Shown: positions 44,601 through 53,426 of the stretch, piece after piece
How positions within the stretch are numbered: the stretch's first letter is position 1
Layout: every line of letters starts with the position of its first letter
Source of the DNA: an uncultured Atopobium sp.
GTDB taxonomy: Bacteria > Actinomycetota > Coriobacteriia > Coriobacteriales > Atopobiaceae
Direction: 5' to 3'
Assembly (NCBI GenBank): GCA_946997485.1
Contig: CAMPVF010000007.1
Span: forward strand, 22,296 to 86,295
Length of the DNA stretch: 64,000 bases
Made by a program: the position numbers and the translations under genes
The notes under the pieces: generated by a model
What the model saw: the letters and a program-made list of their open reading frames with translations, nothing else
The model's database searches: none
What the model was told of the DNA's origin: nothing

Positions 44601-45243
44601 GCACATAGGGCGTGTCGGCGCTGGTTGAAGGCGGTATGTATGCACATGCGCGCTCCATCATGCGTGCCATGATAGACACAATACCAGGCGTTATGCTATG
44701 ACTGCCAGCAAATTCAAGTGCGCCTGCGGGTGCATCTTTACTAAGCGCAACATCGGTATACACCACGTTGTAGACCGCGGCAGCCGACGTATCAGCAGTT
44801 GCAGCTTCACGAGCAACATCACCGCCAGCTGCAGCGGCGGTATCTTCAGCAGCTGCACCGGTTGCTACAACACCTGCTTTATGCACACGCTCAAGCACGC
44901 GTACCAAGGCAAGATAGCGCGCAGCTGGTGTAATAACCGTGCGTCCATCGCCCCAGGTATCCCAAGTTGAGCTCAGCCACGACCTTAGCGACACAACGCT
45001 CATGCCACATGCTGCGCCAGCCGCAGCCGCAATACAGTGTTTGAGCATAGCATGCTCGGTGGGTGTTTGCGCAAGTACTACAACACGCTCATGGGTGCGC
45101 GCTGCGCTCTTAACTGCATCGACAAATGACGTAATGGCAGGTAACGTAGCAGACGCATCAGATGCACATGCTGCGCTTTCGTCACAGGATGCCTGCTTGC
45201 CTTCTAAAACAGGTAAGGTTACATATGATGATACTGAGTACAT
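41605..45243 (-). CDS. addB: AddB-type helicase-nuclease subunit
   Basis: The 1212-residue partner of AddA has a degenerate helicase N-terminal half (RVVVLAQTPTEHAMLKHCI, lacking a clear Walker A) and a C-terminal PD-(D/E)xK nuclease: SASQIEEYLHCPYSWFY, FPETGTFVHGILETLHRKL, GGSIDRVDID and VLIIDYKYKNP. AddB normally has an Fe-S cluster formed by one Cys in the LHCPY segment and three near the C-terminus; here LHCPY is present and DCRVC supplies two, but the last Cys is not at the usual spacing. ATG 45243 follows AAAGGGG; the frame open to 45363 is not preceded by a ribosome site. Many Ala-rich inserts are present. Confidence 0.9.
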   Translation of the reverse strand: MYSVSSYVTLPVLEGKQASCDESAACASDASATLPAITSFVDAVKSAARTHERVVVLAQTPTEHAMLKHCIAAAAGAACGMSVVSLRSWLSSTWDTWGDGRTVITPAARYLALVRVLERVHKAGVVATGAAAEDTAAAAGGDVAREAATADTSAAAVYNVVYTDVALSKDAPAGALEFAGSHSITPGIVSIMARMMERACAYIPPSTSADTPYVQWVALVAQTYCNYIRTRGFIEPTMLAGELEAVLSPSFSYPAFVVWGDMATCALSAFDIHTYNWLSTKRSITFVHPYSGEVSLWRARDAWCEPSSDAADAHNEADMFCAYRQHYGLSRELDAIRAAIFTGRVIRDERAGDVDVLHAAASLSVAELIRRKVATLCDEAGCRSITVSCSNPYRMFQNLAPKLYAQRCNVRACVQLPLSCVACVPIILSFMRSVISLYELQQSWPHATQVDDATFVALGDMSWWPPRELTDFLTCQVAQMNVANAYRLNTMWRQNRLLTPELVLTHLMSKTFVSEPTIQFVRNLVKGRLYAALQQLAGAFENYTPQKDSVPDDHNGTIELGESMRNAFSEELTRAALSALVQAAQCVTRWHTIDDIRAGVGVDAGVADSQRTKKQSPTPLQICALMRHQFDLLEKLTCEQSVHCVPQLSCSNARATVQLCTITQAAQAPAQSVDAVIIADSTSAQSPITTNEQQDVRTLNELHIERMPEPLVTARYAFLRLLHTARTHVSVERELLMSDASTMYPSVMTIDLLACYGLENDKPKDEKSKDDMPRSLPTYVLSEKDVLSCIDAALCDGASTRQVTEEEVDYAGHLAQENYPLLNMHSQGSMVPQHEFILSASQIEEYLHCPYSWFYSRHIPPARIDAEFSFPETGTFVHGILETLHRKLYEDAVPAQVFTKTSTPASMPYYSATARITEDTCALAQALFETLWQQRLHAQYRKRSGKELMRSQAYIPHTVQDKRLLDEVHDNVRGFLKFEAERLCGFSPTFFEWRFGKDDGLVRYAGMYVGGSIDRVDIDEKGRVLIIDYKYKNPNKLDDYVPLSPAAANVIQETLQVSDIDLPRYVQTLMYAQIIRRSYANCRLANGSPITIAGALYVSAQRSSSRDYTIRGAILEDFEARVFGDSALMAHDTTCARMVVPKDLYYEKTGAYGMNALLDYVEDCIEKRMSALVEGTIAPAEISLKHQKDCRVCASAASIGRVLYCTPSPTLQ

Positions 45244-45371
45244 GAAACCCCTTTGTTTAATGCCTAACAATACGCGTGCTTTGCGTATGTATAAGGATAC
45301 TCCATAGGCTAGACATATCATTGTACATACGCAAAGCGCGGCACGTTTCATGCGGGGCTGCACAAAACTAA

Positions 45372-45393
45372 CCGCACTAAAGCCGCACTAAAG
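45372..45393. repeat. Perfect 11-bp tandem duplication
   Basis: CCGCACTAAAG occurs twice in tandem between addB and queD. Confidence 0.85.
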
Positions 45394-45477
45394 CTACGCC
45401 AAAACAAGGTGCCGCTGCCGAGCGCAAAACATATTCGTAGCATGCATACTACGTGCTCATAATGGCATACATCAAGC

Positions 45478-45963
45478 TTATGCCATATGTACAACGGGCG
45501 CATCCGATCCGTGCTCCGAGCCGTCATGAGGCGCGCCACAAGGCCCATAATAGATGGCACAGTTATTAGGCGTTTCGTATACATCCACACGCGACACCCC
45601 AAAACCGCGGCTTGTAAGACGCGTATAAAAATAACGCGCAAAATTTTCGGCAGTAGTTCTAAAATCTACCATGAGCAGCGAAAATGTTTCACGCTCAAGA
45701 CACGCAATGGTATCGTCTGCAAGCGAGCCGCGCTCAACAATAAACTGATGGTCAAACTTAGCTACTTCTTCGCGAACCGCCTTTTTAAACACACCAAAAT
45801 CGATAAGCATGTCGCGATTTTCGCCCGAGCTATCAAGCGTATCGGCATACAAATACACCACCACACGCCAGCGATGACCATGAATATTTTCGCATTTCCC
45901 CTGAAAATCGGTAAGAAAATGCGCCGCATTAAAATGCGCTTCTGTTTTAAGTCCAAACCCCAT
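45478..45963 (-). CDS. queD: 6-pyruvoyl-tetrahydropterin synthase / QueD-family protein
   Basis: QueD-type enzymes convert 7,8-dihydroneopterin triphosphate to carboxytetrahydropterin, the second step towards queuosine, or make related pterins. The 161-residue protein shows the zinc histidines in FNAAHFL and NIHGHRW, the catalytic Cys in GKCENIHG and the conserved DHQFI and TAENFARYFY. ATG 45963 follows GGAAGGAAC. No queC, queE or queF is in the window, so the pathway role is inferred. It lies 68 bases downstream of ricT on the same strand. Confidence 0.9.
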   Translation of the reverse strand: MGFGLKTEAHFNAAHFLTDFQGKCENIHGHRWRVVVYLYADTLDSSGENRDMLIDFGVFKKAVREEVAKFDHQFIVERGSLADDTIACLERETFSLLMVDFRTTAENFARYFYTRLTSRGFGVSRVDVYETPNNCAIYYGPCGAPHDGSEHGSDAPVVHMA

Positions 45964-46030
45964 TGTAGTTCCTTCCGGCTGCGGACGCGCGCGCTGCACG
46001 CGAGCGTATTGCGAGCATTATATGTAGTAA

Positions 46031-46984
46031 TTAATGCTGCGAGCTGTGCTTTGCTTCAAGCTCAGCAAGTGCTTTTTTAATTTCGGGAGAGTCAAGACGC
46101 GCCAATGCGTCGTGCGAAATGCGATTGGGCCGACACGTGCAACCCTGCTGCGTGCCATGGCCATGTGCCTGCGGCGATGTATCCATATCGCGCAGTGCAA
46201 TAACGATGCGTTTGCCATCTTCGAGCCGCAGCGCAATTTCTTCTTTGGGTGTATTGTGCTCAATAACCGTTGCCACACCAAGCGGCGTAGAAATAAGCGC
46301 ACGCGGTTTAGGCGCACGCTTTTTAAAATCGTGATAGGCTTCAAACTCATAGCGCAAACAGCACATAAGCCTGCCGCACGCGCCCGAAATTTTGGCTGCA
46401 TTTAAGGGCAAATCCTGCTCTTTTGCCATGCGTATCGACACACTGTCAAAGCCGCGACCAAACCGCGCGCAGCACAGCTCTTGTCCGCAATGAGCAAAGC
46501 CACCCGCAAGCGCCGATTGTTCACGAATACCCAGCTGATGCATATCAACCCGCACGCCCAATTCATGCCCAAGCGCACGTACAAGTTGGCGAAAGTCGAT
46601 ACGATCGTCCGCCACAAAATAACACACGGCACTATCGCCCGAAAACATATACTCAACGCCAACAGGCTTCATATCGAGCTTAAGCTCACCTACCAGCCTG
46701 TTAAATACATCAAGCGCACCCGACGCCTTAAACGAAAGTGTGGACGCATACTCCAAGTCGGCATCGGTTGCCACACGCACAACGCTTTTAAGCTCGCAGC
46801 TGCCGCACACGGTTTCGTAATGGCTATCGGAAATGCTATACGCTTCTCCCACAACAACGCCCATAACGTGGCCGCGCGACGTGTTGCAAATAACGTGATC
46901 GGCAGTATGCGCATTGCTCGACGCTGGGTTAAACCACAGCTCATGGGCAGAAAACTTACATTTAACGGGTAGTACTACTGGCAT
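46031..46984 (-). CDS. ricT: RicT/YaaT-like PSP1-domain protein
   Basis: The 317-residue protein has the PSP1 C-terminal domain with Cys clusters HCGQELCC and ACGRLMCCLRYE and the following PKPRALISTPLG segment. In Bacillus, RicT with RicA and RicF carries Fe-S clusters and promotes RNase Y-dependent RNA maturation. It overlaps the end of holB by 23 bases, the same pairing as holB-ricT (yaaT) in Bacillus. ATG 46984 follows AAGGAG. No RicA or RicF homologue is visible nearby, so partners are unknown. Confidence 0.92.
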   Translation of the reverse strand: MPVVLPVKCKFSAHELWFNPASSNAHTADHVICNTSRGHVMGVVVGEAYSISDSHYETVCGSCELKSVVRVATDADLEYASTLSFKASGALDVFNRLVGELKLDMKPVGVEYMFSGDSAVCYFVADDRIDFRQLVRALGHELGVRVDMHQLGIREQSALAGGFAHCGQELCCARFGRGFDSVSIRMAKEQDLPLNAAKISGACGRLMCCLRYEFEAYHDFKKRAPKPRALISTPLGVATVIEHNTPKEEIALRLEDGKRIVIALRDMDTSPQAHGHGTQQGCTCRPNRISHDALARLDSPEIKKALAELEAKHSSQH

Positions 46985-48152
46985 AGAGCTTCTCCTTTAT
47001 GCCCACAAATAAGGCTTCAAGACAGCTTTGTGGCGTAACGTTGCGTGTAATGTATTCATGTACTGTGTCGATAAACGAAAGCGCTGCTATAAGCGCTGTT
47101 GGCGTGGATGTTTGGCTGAGCAACACGCACACGTCGTGCGCGTCGGCACACACCAGCACACTCTCACTATCAGGGCTTCCGGAAGCATCAGGCGCTCCGG
47201 CAAAAGCGGCTGCCTCATGCACATCCATACCGGTTGCTATGCACAAAGCATCGCGCAAAAGCGCACGTACCATATCTAAGCTGTCAAACAGCTGCGCCTT
47301 GTGAAGAGCCGTTACCTGACGTTTTTGCTTTAGCTCAAGCTGCTTTTTTGCAGCGCTGCTCAAAAAATCTTTGGTGTGTTCAAGCTCAGAAGCAAGGCTT
47401 TGTGCCTCGGTATCTACAGGCAGTTGCATAGTTTCACCAATAGCATCAGCCGCCTCAATAATATCCCAGCTATCTGCTATGTGCATACGCTCCATAAGGG
47501 CAATAATCTGCGCGCGCACCGTTTGTGACGCAGGGCAGGTAAGCATAGCAATGGCGCGTTTTGGATTTTGCGCTGCATACAGGGCGGCTTTCGCGGCGTC
47601 AGGCTTTACGTGTGCCGCGTTTTCAACAAGCTCTTCTGTACGGGCGCGCGCGGGCATTACAAATGGAATACACTGACAGCGCGACACAATGGTAGAAAGC
47701 ACAAGGGATGCATCGTGTGCAATTAAAATAAAGTGCGTATGAGAAGGCGGCTCTTCAAGTATCTTGAGCAGCGCATTTGCAGCATTGTCACGAAGAAGCT
47801 GCGCTTTGTGAATAACAAACAGTTTGTTTTGTGCGCAAATTGGCCCTCGCCATGCCTGCTCAATAAGATCTTCAATTTGAGCAATAACATAGCCGCTTGC
47901 ACTTTCGGGCTGCAAAATGTGCACATCGGGGTGCACACCGCGGGCAACGCGCGTACACGCATCGCAGCTGGTGCAGGCACCATGCGGGCACATAAGCATT
48001 TGCGCAACGCCGCACACAACCTCGTCGATACCGGTGCCATCAGCGCCAATAAACAAATAACTTTGCGAAAGATGCTGCGTTGTATACGCCCGCTGAAAAA
48101 ATGTACACACGCGAGGTTGCAAGGCTCGTATGTGTGCATTATCGTGCGACAT
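46962..48152 (-). CDS. holB: DNA polymerase III delta-prime subunit
   Basis: Delta-prime is part of the clamp loader. The 396-residue protein (from ATG 48152) has an AAA+ fold with a degenerate P-loop (SYLFIGADGTGID), as expected for a subunit that does not bind ATP, the four-Cys zinc module at Cys55, 60, 63 and 66 (CPHGACTSCDAC), NALLKILEEPPSHTHFIL, and the SRC motif in TIVSRCQCIPF. It is longer than the usual ~330 residues because of the C-terminal domain. Starts at GTG 48179 and TTG 48185 are also in frame; none has a strong ribosome site. It follows tmk and overlaps ricT. Confidence 0.92.
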   Translation of the reverse strand: MSHDNAHIRALQPRVCTFFQRAYTTQHLSQSYLFIGADGTGIDEVVCGVAQMLMCPHGACTSCDACTRVARGVHPDVHILQPESASGYVIAQIEDLIEQAWRGPICAQNKLFVIHKAQLLRDNAANALLKILEEPPSHTHFILIAHDASLVLSTIVSRCQCIPFVMPARARTEELVENAAHVKPDAAKAALYAAQNPKRAIAMLTCPASQTVRAQIIALMERMHIADSWDIIEAADAIGETMQLPVDTEAQSLASELEHTKDFLSSAAKKQLELKQKRQVTALHKAQLFDSLDMVRALLRDALCIATGMDVHEAAAFAGAPDASGSPDSESVLVCADAHDVCVLLSQTSTPTALIAALSFIDTVHEYITRNVTPQSCLEALFVGIKEKLYASSTTR

Positions 48153-48341
48153 GTCGAATACCGCCAAAAGATCCCCCACACTCAACCGTTAAAACTCACA
48201 TGTATACGCCGGCCGCCGGCATAAAAGCCGCTGCATAACAGGTGCACAATCAACCATGCGCACGCCGGCATGCCCTTTGCGTGCACTACAAAGAGCACTG
48301 CGCAAACCGCAGGTATGCGTATCATTTTACAACAATGCCGC

Positions 48342-48965
48342 TTACAGCAGCGCCGCGACGTCTTTGTCCTGACTAAGCACAAAGCAAATACGGTCGAACA
48401 CCGCCTGCGGGGTGTCATCGCCGCCAATAAGGTGCACACGCTCGGGATACAGCCGTGCCAGTTCAATATATCCCCTACGCACGCGCGTTTGAAACGCCCT
48501 GCCCTCTTGCTCAAGACGATCGCAGCTTTGCGCAGTTGCACGGCGGTATGCAGTGTCAACGTCCATATCAAGCACAAACGTAATATCGGGCACAACACCG
48601 CAGCTACCAAGCTCATTTGCCCTGCATACAAGCGCTTTATCAAGGCCACGTGCCGCATATTGATAGGCAAAGGTCGAATCGGCATACCGATCGCACACAA
48701 CAATCACATCGCGCGCAAGCGCAGGCTCAATTACTTCGCGCACGAGCTGTGCACGCGCAGCTTCATAGAGCAAAAGCTCGGTTTCATTGCACATCGAAGA
48801 CATCGCAGGATTAAGCACCATCGAGCGAATAGCCTCAGAGATTGTAGTGCCGCCCGGCTCACGCAGAGATACCACTTTGTTGCCCGCACGTCGAAACGCC
48901 GACACAAGGCGTTTTACCTGCGTTGTTTTGCCGCAACCGTCGATGCCTTCAAATGTAATAAACAT
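48342..48965 (-). CDS. tmk: Thymidylate kinase
   Basis: Thymidylate kinase makes dTDP from dTMP and ATP. The 207-residue protein starts MFITFEGIDGCGKTTQ with the P-loop GIDGCGKT, then the DRY motif in VVCDRYADSTFAYQ and the lid region. Length is normal. ATG 48965 is 18 bases after the topA stop; an in-frame GTG three codons earlier is possible. The order topA-tmk-holB is typical of Actinobacteria and supports co-transcription, although 189 bases separate tmk from holB. Confidence 0.95.
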   Translation of the reverse strand: MFITFEGIDGCGKTTQVKRLVSAFRRAGNKVVSLREPGGTTISEAIRSMVLNPAMSSMCNETELLLYEAARAQLVREVIEPALARDVIVVCDRYADSTFAYQYAARGLDKALVCRANELGSCGVVPDITFVLDMDVDTAYRRATAQSCDRLEQEGRAFQTRVRRGYIELARLYPERVHLIGGDDTPQAVFDRICFVLSQDKDVAALL

Positions 48966-48982
48966 GATTATCACGCACCCAT

Positions 48983-51727
48983 CTATGCCAACGGGGTCGT
49001 GGTTAAGGCGTCGTCTGCGCTCGAGGCTGACGGAGCATCTGTAGCAGCAGCTTGTGAGCGGGTTGTTGCTTTGGTAGTTTTAGTAGTTTTGGTAGCGCGC
49101 GCAGTCTTTGCAGTCTTTGTACTCTTAGCAGTCTTAGCTGCACCAGCACTCTTGGCCGTCTTGCTGCTTTTAGCCTTACTACCAGCACTTTTAGCACTCG
49201 CACTTCGACCGCGTCCACGCGCACCCGACGCCGCCGCAGCTTTTGTAGGACAATTCATATTCACGCAAATGCGCCAAGGACCGCGCTGCGTGTGCACAAT
49301 AACTTCGGGCGCGCCACACGCGTCGCAGGTATCGTGCGTTGCTTCAAGCTCACCTCGCTGCGGCAAGGGATAGCTCACCTGGCACTCCTCATAATTTTCG
49401 CAGCGTATAAAGCGCTTGCCGGTGCGCTCACTTTTATGCGCAATAAGCTTACAAGGCTTGTTCAACGGCGCACACACGCTGCACGTGCCAACCACCAAAT
49501 CGGGCTCCTGATTAGTGGCGCATGCAGGGTTAATGCATTGTTCATACGCACGCGCGCGAAACGGGTGCACCTTAACTTTGGGTGCACCGCACACACTGCA
49601 GCGCGCAGCGTCGCCCTGGAGCGCTTCAATTTTGCCCGTTGGCACAGGATAGGTTACCGAGCAATCAGGCCAGCCCAAGCAGCCCACAAAATGCGAGCGT
49701 GTTTTGGGCGAATTTTTCATTACAAGGTCTTTGCCGCAGGTTGGACATATGCCCACCTTTGCATCGGCGGTAACAGCGTCTTTCAGCGCCTCGCCCACGT
49801 CGTCTACGTGCGCAATAAGCGCGTCAATCATCGATGCCAATAATGCACGCGAGTGAGAAACCACGCTCGTTTGCGTGTCTCTTCCTTCGGCAACGTTTGT
49901 CATATCCTCTTCGAGCTGTGCTGTCATCTCAGGCGTTGTTATGTGCGGCGCATACTGCGAGAGTGCATCAATAACCGCGCAACCAAGCTGGCTCGGGCAT
50001 GCGGGGTCGTCTTTTAGGTACTTTACGTCGTACAAACGCTGAATAATCGACGCGCGCGTTGATTTGGTGCCCAAGCCGCGCTTTTCCATCTCCTGAATAA
50101 GGCGACCCTGGCTATACCGTGCAGGCGGCTCCGTTTGTTTTGCATCATACTGAATAGCCAATACCGAAGCTACATCGCCCGGCTGCAAATTGGGCAGCAC
50201 GTCGTCTTTACGCAGGCCAAATGGGTAAATGGCACGAAAACCAGGCGTTGCAAGCACCACACCCGTGGCAACAAAGGGCTGCTCGTTAATATCAATTGTT
50301 AATTTTGTTTGCAAACTCACCGACTGCTGCGACAGCGTTGCTAAAAAGCGGCGCGCGATAAGGTTATACAGCTTCCAAGCTGCGGGCTGCAACTTTTGCG
50401 GGTCGGCAGGAGCCGTGGGATAAATGGGCGGGTGGTCGGTGGTTTGCTGCTTGCCACGCGTGGCGTGGAGCTGCGGCTGCGCCAACAGCTGTTCACAATA
50501 GGGACGATACTGCGGCACCTTTTTAAGCATACTTACACACTCACGCAAATTAAGCGACGAGGGATACACCGTGTTATCAACACGCGGATACGAAATTAAA
50601 CCTTCCATATAAAGCGACTCGGCAATACGCATCGTTCGCGCAGGTGAGAGCCCCTCTGCTGCAGCGGCAGCTTGCAGAGATGTAGTATTAAACGGCGCGG
50701 GAGGCCGTGTGGTGCGCGACTTTTCTTCGCGGTTTGTAATGCGGGCGCTGCTGGCATCTTTAACGGCTGCATACACGGCATCTGCCTCGGATTTATTGGT
50801 AAAACGCGCGGTTGTGTGCGTTGCCTTAAAGCTACCGTCTGCATCAGCGTTTATAGCAGCGCCAGCACCAGCGGCATTAGCGCCTTCAGCACCTTCTGCG
50901 CCTTCGTGCAATGTTGCCGAAATAACCCAATAATCCTCGGGAATAAACGCTTGCCGCTCACGCTCTTTTTCAACCACAAGGGCAAGCGTAGGCGTTTGCA
51001 CACGACCTGCTGAGCGTACGTTGCCAAGACCGCTGAAACGCGCCATCGTTAAGTAGCGCGTAAGCACCGCACCCCACACAAGGTCGATGTATTGGCGGCT
51101 TTCACCCGCATCGGCCAAATTTTGGTCGAGGGTAACTAAATGCGAAAACGCCGTGTCAATTTCTTGTTTGGTAAACGCCGAATACCGCGCACGAAACACC
51201 GGAATATCGGGTGCCACCTGCTGCATTTGGTGCAGCGCATCTGAACCTATAAGCTCGCCTTCCCTATCGAAGTCGGTAGCAATCACAATGGAGCTTGCCT
51301 TTTTAGCAAGGTTTTTAAGCGCGCGGATAATGCCCTTTTCGCTTGGCAGCTTTTCGATAGGCGCCCAAATAAGGTAGGGCAAACTGTCGAGTTTCCAGCC
51401 CTTAATGTCAATACCGTCACTGAGGTAGGGCTTGCGTTTTTTGTCGTAAGGCGGGCGAGGTAGCGTGTCAGGCGCGGCACTTTGAAGTCGCTCGCCATCT
51501 TGCGACGTAGCATACCAGCCTTTTCGTGGACCAAAATGCATCGACACGGGAAAATCGGGTGCCATAATGTGACCGCGAAGTCCAATACACACGCAGTCAT
51601 CGCCATGATAGGTAAAGCGGTAGATGGGCGTATCGTACACCTTATCGGCCTTGGGGTTGCCCACAGTTGAAAGTAAGCGAGCTATCTGCTGCGCAGCATC
51701 ATGTTTCTCGGTAACAATAAGATTCAT
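48983..51727 (-). CDS. topA: DNA topoisomerase I (type IA, archaeal-like form)
   Basis: TopA relaxes negative supercoils through a 5' phosphotyrosine. The 914-residue protein has an N-terminal Toprim domain with TDFDREGE at 151-158, the active-site Tyr380 in EGLISYPRVDN, and PARYSQGRLIQEMEKRGLGTKSTRA. The opening MNLIVTEKHDAAQQIARLL and the GLRGHI segment resemble archaeal TopA more than E. coli TopA. Three to four C4 zinc fingers follow (CPTCGKDLV, CSVCGAPKV, CDACGAPEV), and the last ~70 residues are a Lys/Ala/Thr tail of repeating KTAK units likely to bind DNA, as in other actinobacterial TopA. It leads the topA-tmk-holB-ricT-queD series. Confidence 0.95.
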   Translation of the reverse strand: MNLIVTEKHDAAQQIARLLSTVGNPKADKVYDTPIYRFTYHGDDCVCIGLRGHIMAPDFPVSMHFGPRKGWYATSQDGERLQSAAPDTLPRPPYDKKRKPYLSDGIDIKGWKLDSLPYLIWAPIEKLPSEKGIIRALKNLAKKASSIVIATDFDREGELIGSDALHQMQQVAPDIPVFRARYSAFTKQEIDTAFSHLVTLDQNLADAGESRQYIDLVWGAVLTRYLTMARFSGLGNVRSAGRVQTPTLALVVEKERERQAFIPEDYWVISATLHEGAEGAEGANAAGAGAAINADADGSFKATHTTARFTNKSEADAVYAAVKDASSARITNREEKSRTTRPPAPFNTTSLQAAAAAEGLSPARTMRIAESLYMEGLISYPRVDNTVYPSSLNLRECVSMLKKVPQYRPYCEQLLAQPQLHATRGKQQTTDHPPIYPTAPADPQKLQPAAWKLYNLIARRFLATLSQQSVSLQTKLTIDINEQPFVATGVVLATPGFRAIYPFGLRKDDVLPNLQPGDVASVLAIQYDAKQTEPPARYSQGRLIQEMEKRGLGTKSTRASIIQRLYDVKYLKDDPACPSQLGCAVIDALSQYAPHITTPEMTAQLEEDMTNVAEGRDTQTSVVSHSRALLASMIDALIAHVDDVGEALKDAVTADAKVGICPTCGKDLVMKNSPKTRSHFVGCLGWPDCSVTYPVPTGKIEALQGDAARCSVCGAPKVKVHPFRARAYEQCINPACATNQEPDLVVGTCSVCAPLNKPCKLIAHKSERTGKRFIRCENYEECQVSYPLPQRGELEATHDTCDACGAPEVIVHTQRGPWRICVNMNCPTKAAAASGARGRGRSASAKSAGSKAKSSKTAKSAGAAKTAKSTKTAKTARATKTTKTTKATTRSQAAATDAPSASSADDALTTTPLA

Positions 51728-51842
51728 GTAAAACCCCTATACAAGATATCTGCTTTGGTAAGCACATGTGTAGTATGTCGTACGTGTGGTACATATGCTG
51801 GCGTGCGTGATTGTACGTACAACGAGCCTTCGAGCGTAGGTG

Positions 51843-52628
51843 CTAGTTGTTTAGGTGCTCACTATACTCTTCGCGAGTCCAGCTAAGCGATGCCTTGCCG
51901 TGTTGTGCAATAAGAATGTAGCGCGCAACCGCAAGGGCAATTTCGTAGAGCGATACAAGCGCTGCAAACATAAGAATCATGGTTACAGGCGATGCATCGG
52001 GCGTAACAACACTCGAAATAATAAGCAATCCCACATAGATAAGACGCCATTGCTGACGAAACACTTTGTAGGGAACCAAGTGGAAAATTGACAGGTAGAA
52101 AATAACAAGCGGCAGCTGAAAGGCAAAGCCAAAGCCAATTTCAAGCAGCATAATAATGTTGAGATAATCTTCGGCGTCGGGTGCAACGGTAGCAAAATCG
52201 GTAATTTGGTCAATCATCCAACCAAGTGCCGCTTGCTGAATAACAACGTAGCAAAATACCATACCAAAGATGAACAAAAACACCATGGCGGCAACGGTAG
52301 GCACCACCCATTTTTGCTCGCGCGGCTTGAGCGCCGGCAGGAAAAATCCCATAACTTCCCAGATAATGATAGGTGCCGAGATGATAACGCCAAAAAACAT
52401 TGCCACCTTAAAACGAATGGTAAAACCGCCCAGCACCGTAAGAACCATAAGGCGCGAGCCTTCGGGCAGCACGCTTTGGATGGGGTCCATCATAATGTCG
52501 ATAAGTACGGGCGTAGCAGCATACACAACAAGCGCGGTAGCAATAACCGAAACCACAATAATCGTTAAACGGCGGCGTAATTCTCCCAGATGATCCATTA
52601 AGGGCATGCGGGCTGGACCTATTGGCAT
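51843..52628 (-). CDS. tatC: Sec-independent protein translocase TatC
   Basis: TatC is the multispanning receptor for twin-arginine signal peptides. The 261-residue protein has six membrane helices and the conserved start MPLMDHLGELRRRLT, with the Glu/Pro-rich loop ALKPREQKW after helix 2. ATG 52628 follows AAGGAGG and overlaps the tatA stop by 10 bases. Only one TatA-type gene is seen, so the system is of the minimal TatAC kind. No Tat substrate was recognised in the window. Confidence 0.96.
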   Translation of the reverse strand: MPIGPARMPLMDHLGELRRRLTIIVVSVIATALVVYAATPVLIDIMMDPIQSVLPEGSRLMVLTVLGGFTIRFKVAMFFGVIISAPIIIWEVMGFFLPALKPREQKWVVPTVAAMVFLFIFGMVFCYVVIQQAALGWMIDQITDFATVAPDAEDYLNIIMLLEIGFGFAFQLPLVIFYLSIFHLVPYKVFRQQWRLIYVGLLIISSVVTPDASPVTMILMFAALVSLYEIALAVARYILIAQHGKASLSWTREEYSEHLNN

Positions 52629-53416
52629 GAGCTGTCCTCCTTAGGTGCGTTTGTGTGCGCAGGCTCAGCTGCGGGTGTTTCAAGCTGCGGCGTGTACTCT
52701 TCTTTTGCGGCAGCGCTTTCGGCATAGGTTGAATGCGGTTTTAGCTGGTAGAGAGCTTGCGCGCTTGTGGGCGCAGGTTCTGGTTCGTGCGCGGGCGCAG
52801 CTGCATCTGCAGGTTCAGGTGCGTTTGAGTCCTGTTCGGCAGAAGACTGAGCAGCACGAGCCGCGGCAGCGTCGCTCACCGTTGCAGCGTCGCTCGCCGT
52901 TGCAGCGTCCGCACCTGCGTCTGTACCAGCAGATTCGCCACTATCAGCCGCAGCACTATCAGCCGCGCTACCGTCAGCGCCGTCAGCTGCAGCACCAGCG
53001 CCGTCAGCCGCAGCGGCTTCCTTTTTGTGTGCTTCTGCTTCACGTGCTTCCTTCTCGCGCTTTTCGCGCTCCTCTTTTTCGCGTTTTTCTTTCTCAAGGC
53101 GCGCACGACGCTCAGCAAATGTTTCACGCTTTGCTGCTGGCTCAGCAGCATCATCATCGTCGGCATCCAAATCGAGCGCGTGCGTACGTTTTGCGGCCTC
53201 TTTTTGCGCATCTTCGTTAGAACCCTGATTTACGGCATCGTGAAACGGATCCATAACTTCGTTTTGAACAACTTCGGTAAAATCTTCTTGTGCTTCACGA
53301 AATTGCTTAAGCATACGGCCAATAGTACGCCCCATACCAGGCAATTTGTCGGGTCCAAAAAGCAAAAATCCAAACAACACTATAAGAACAAGCTCTGTTT
53401 CGCTAATACCAAACAC
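52619..53416 (-). CDS. tatA: TatA/TatB-type translocase subunit with long Ala/Glu tail
   Basis: TatA forms the protein-conducting assembly with TatC. The 265-residue protein has the single membrane helix and amphipathic helix of the family (MFGISETELVLIVLFGFLLF, GPDKLPGMGRTIG). After about residue 65 it becomes a ~200-residue, highly charged and Ala-rich tail with an ERRARLEKEKREKEER coiled-coil segment, far longer than usual TatA (~60-90) or TatB (~150). The start is GTG 53416, with AGGGGG six bases upstream. It may combine TatA and TatB roles, which is inference. It follows the STAS gene by 10 bases. Confidence 0.9.
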   Translation of the reverse strand: MFGISETELVLIVLFGFLLFGPDKLPGMGRTIGRMLKQFREAQEDFTEVVQNEVMDPFHDAVNQGSNEDAQKEAAKRTHALDLDADDDDAAEPAAKRETFAERRARLEKEKREKEEREKREKEAREAEAHKKEAAAADGAGAAADGADGSAADSAAADSGESAGTDAGADAATASDAATVSDAAAARAAQSSAEQDSNAPEPADAAAPAHEPEPAPTSAQALYQLKPHSTYAESAAAKEEYTPQLETPAAEPAHTNAPKEDSSCQ

Positions 53417-53426
53417 AACATGCCCC

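Noticed and set aside
45243..45363. Longer N-terminus of AddB with a hydrophobic start
   Set aside because: It would look like a signal peptide, wrong for AddB; ATG 45243 has AAAGGGG and matches the expected start.
48270..49373. 367-codon plus-strand frame across tmk and the end of topA
   Set aside because: Antisense to two recognisable genes; the translated Ala/Leu/Val-rich segment mirrors the KTAK repeat tail of TopA.
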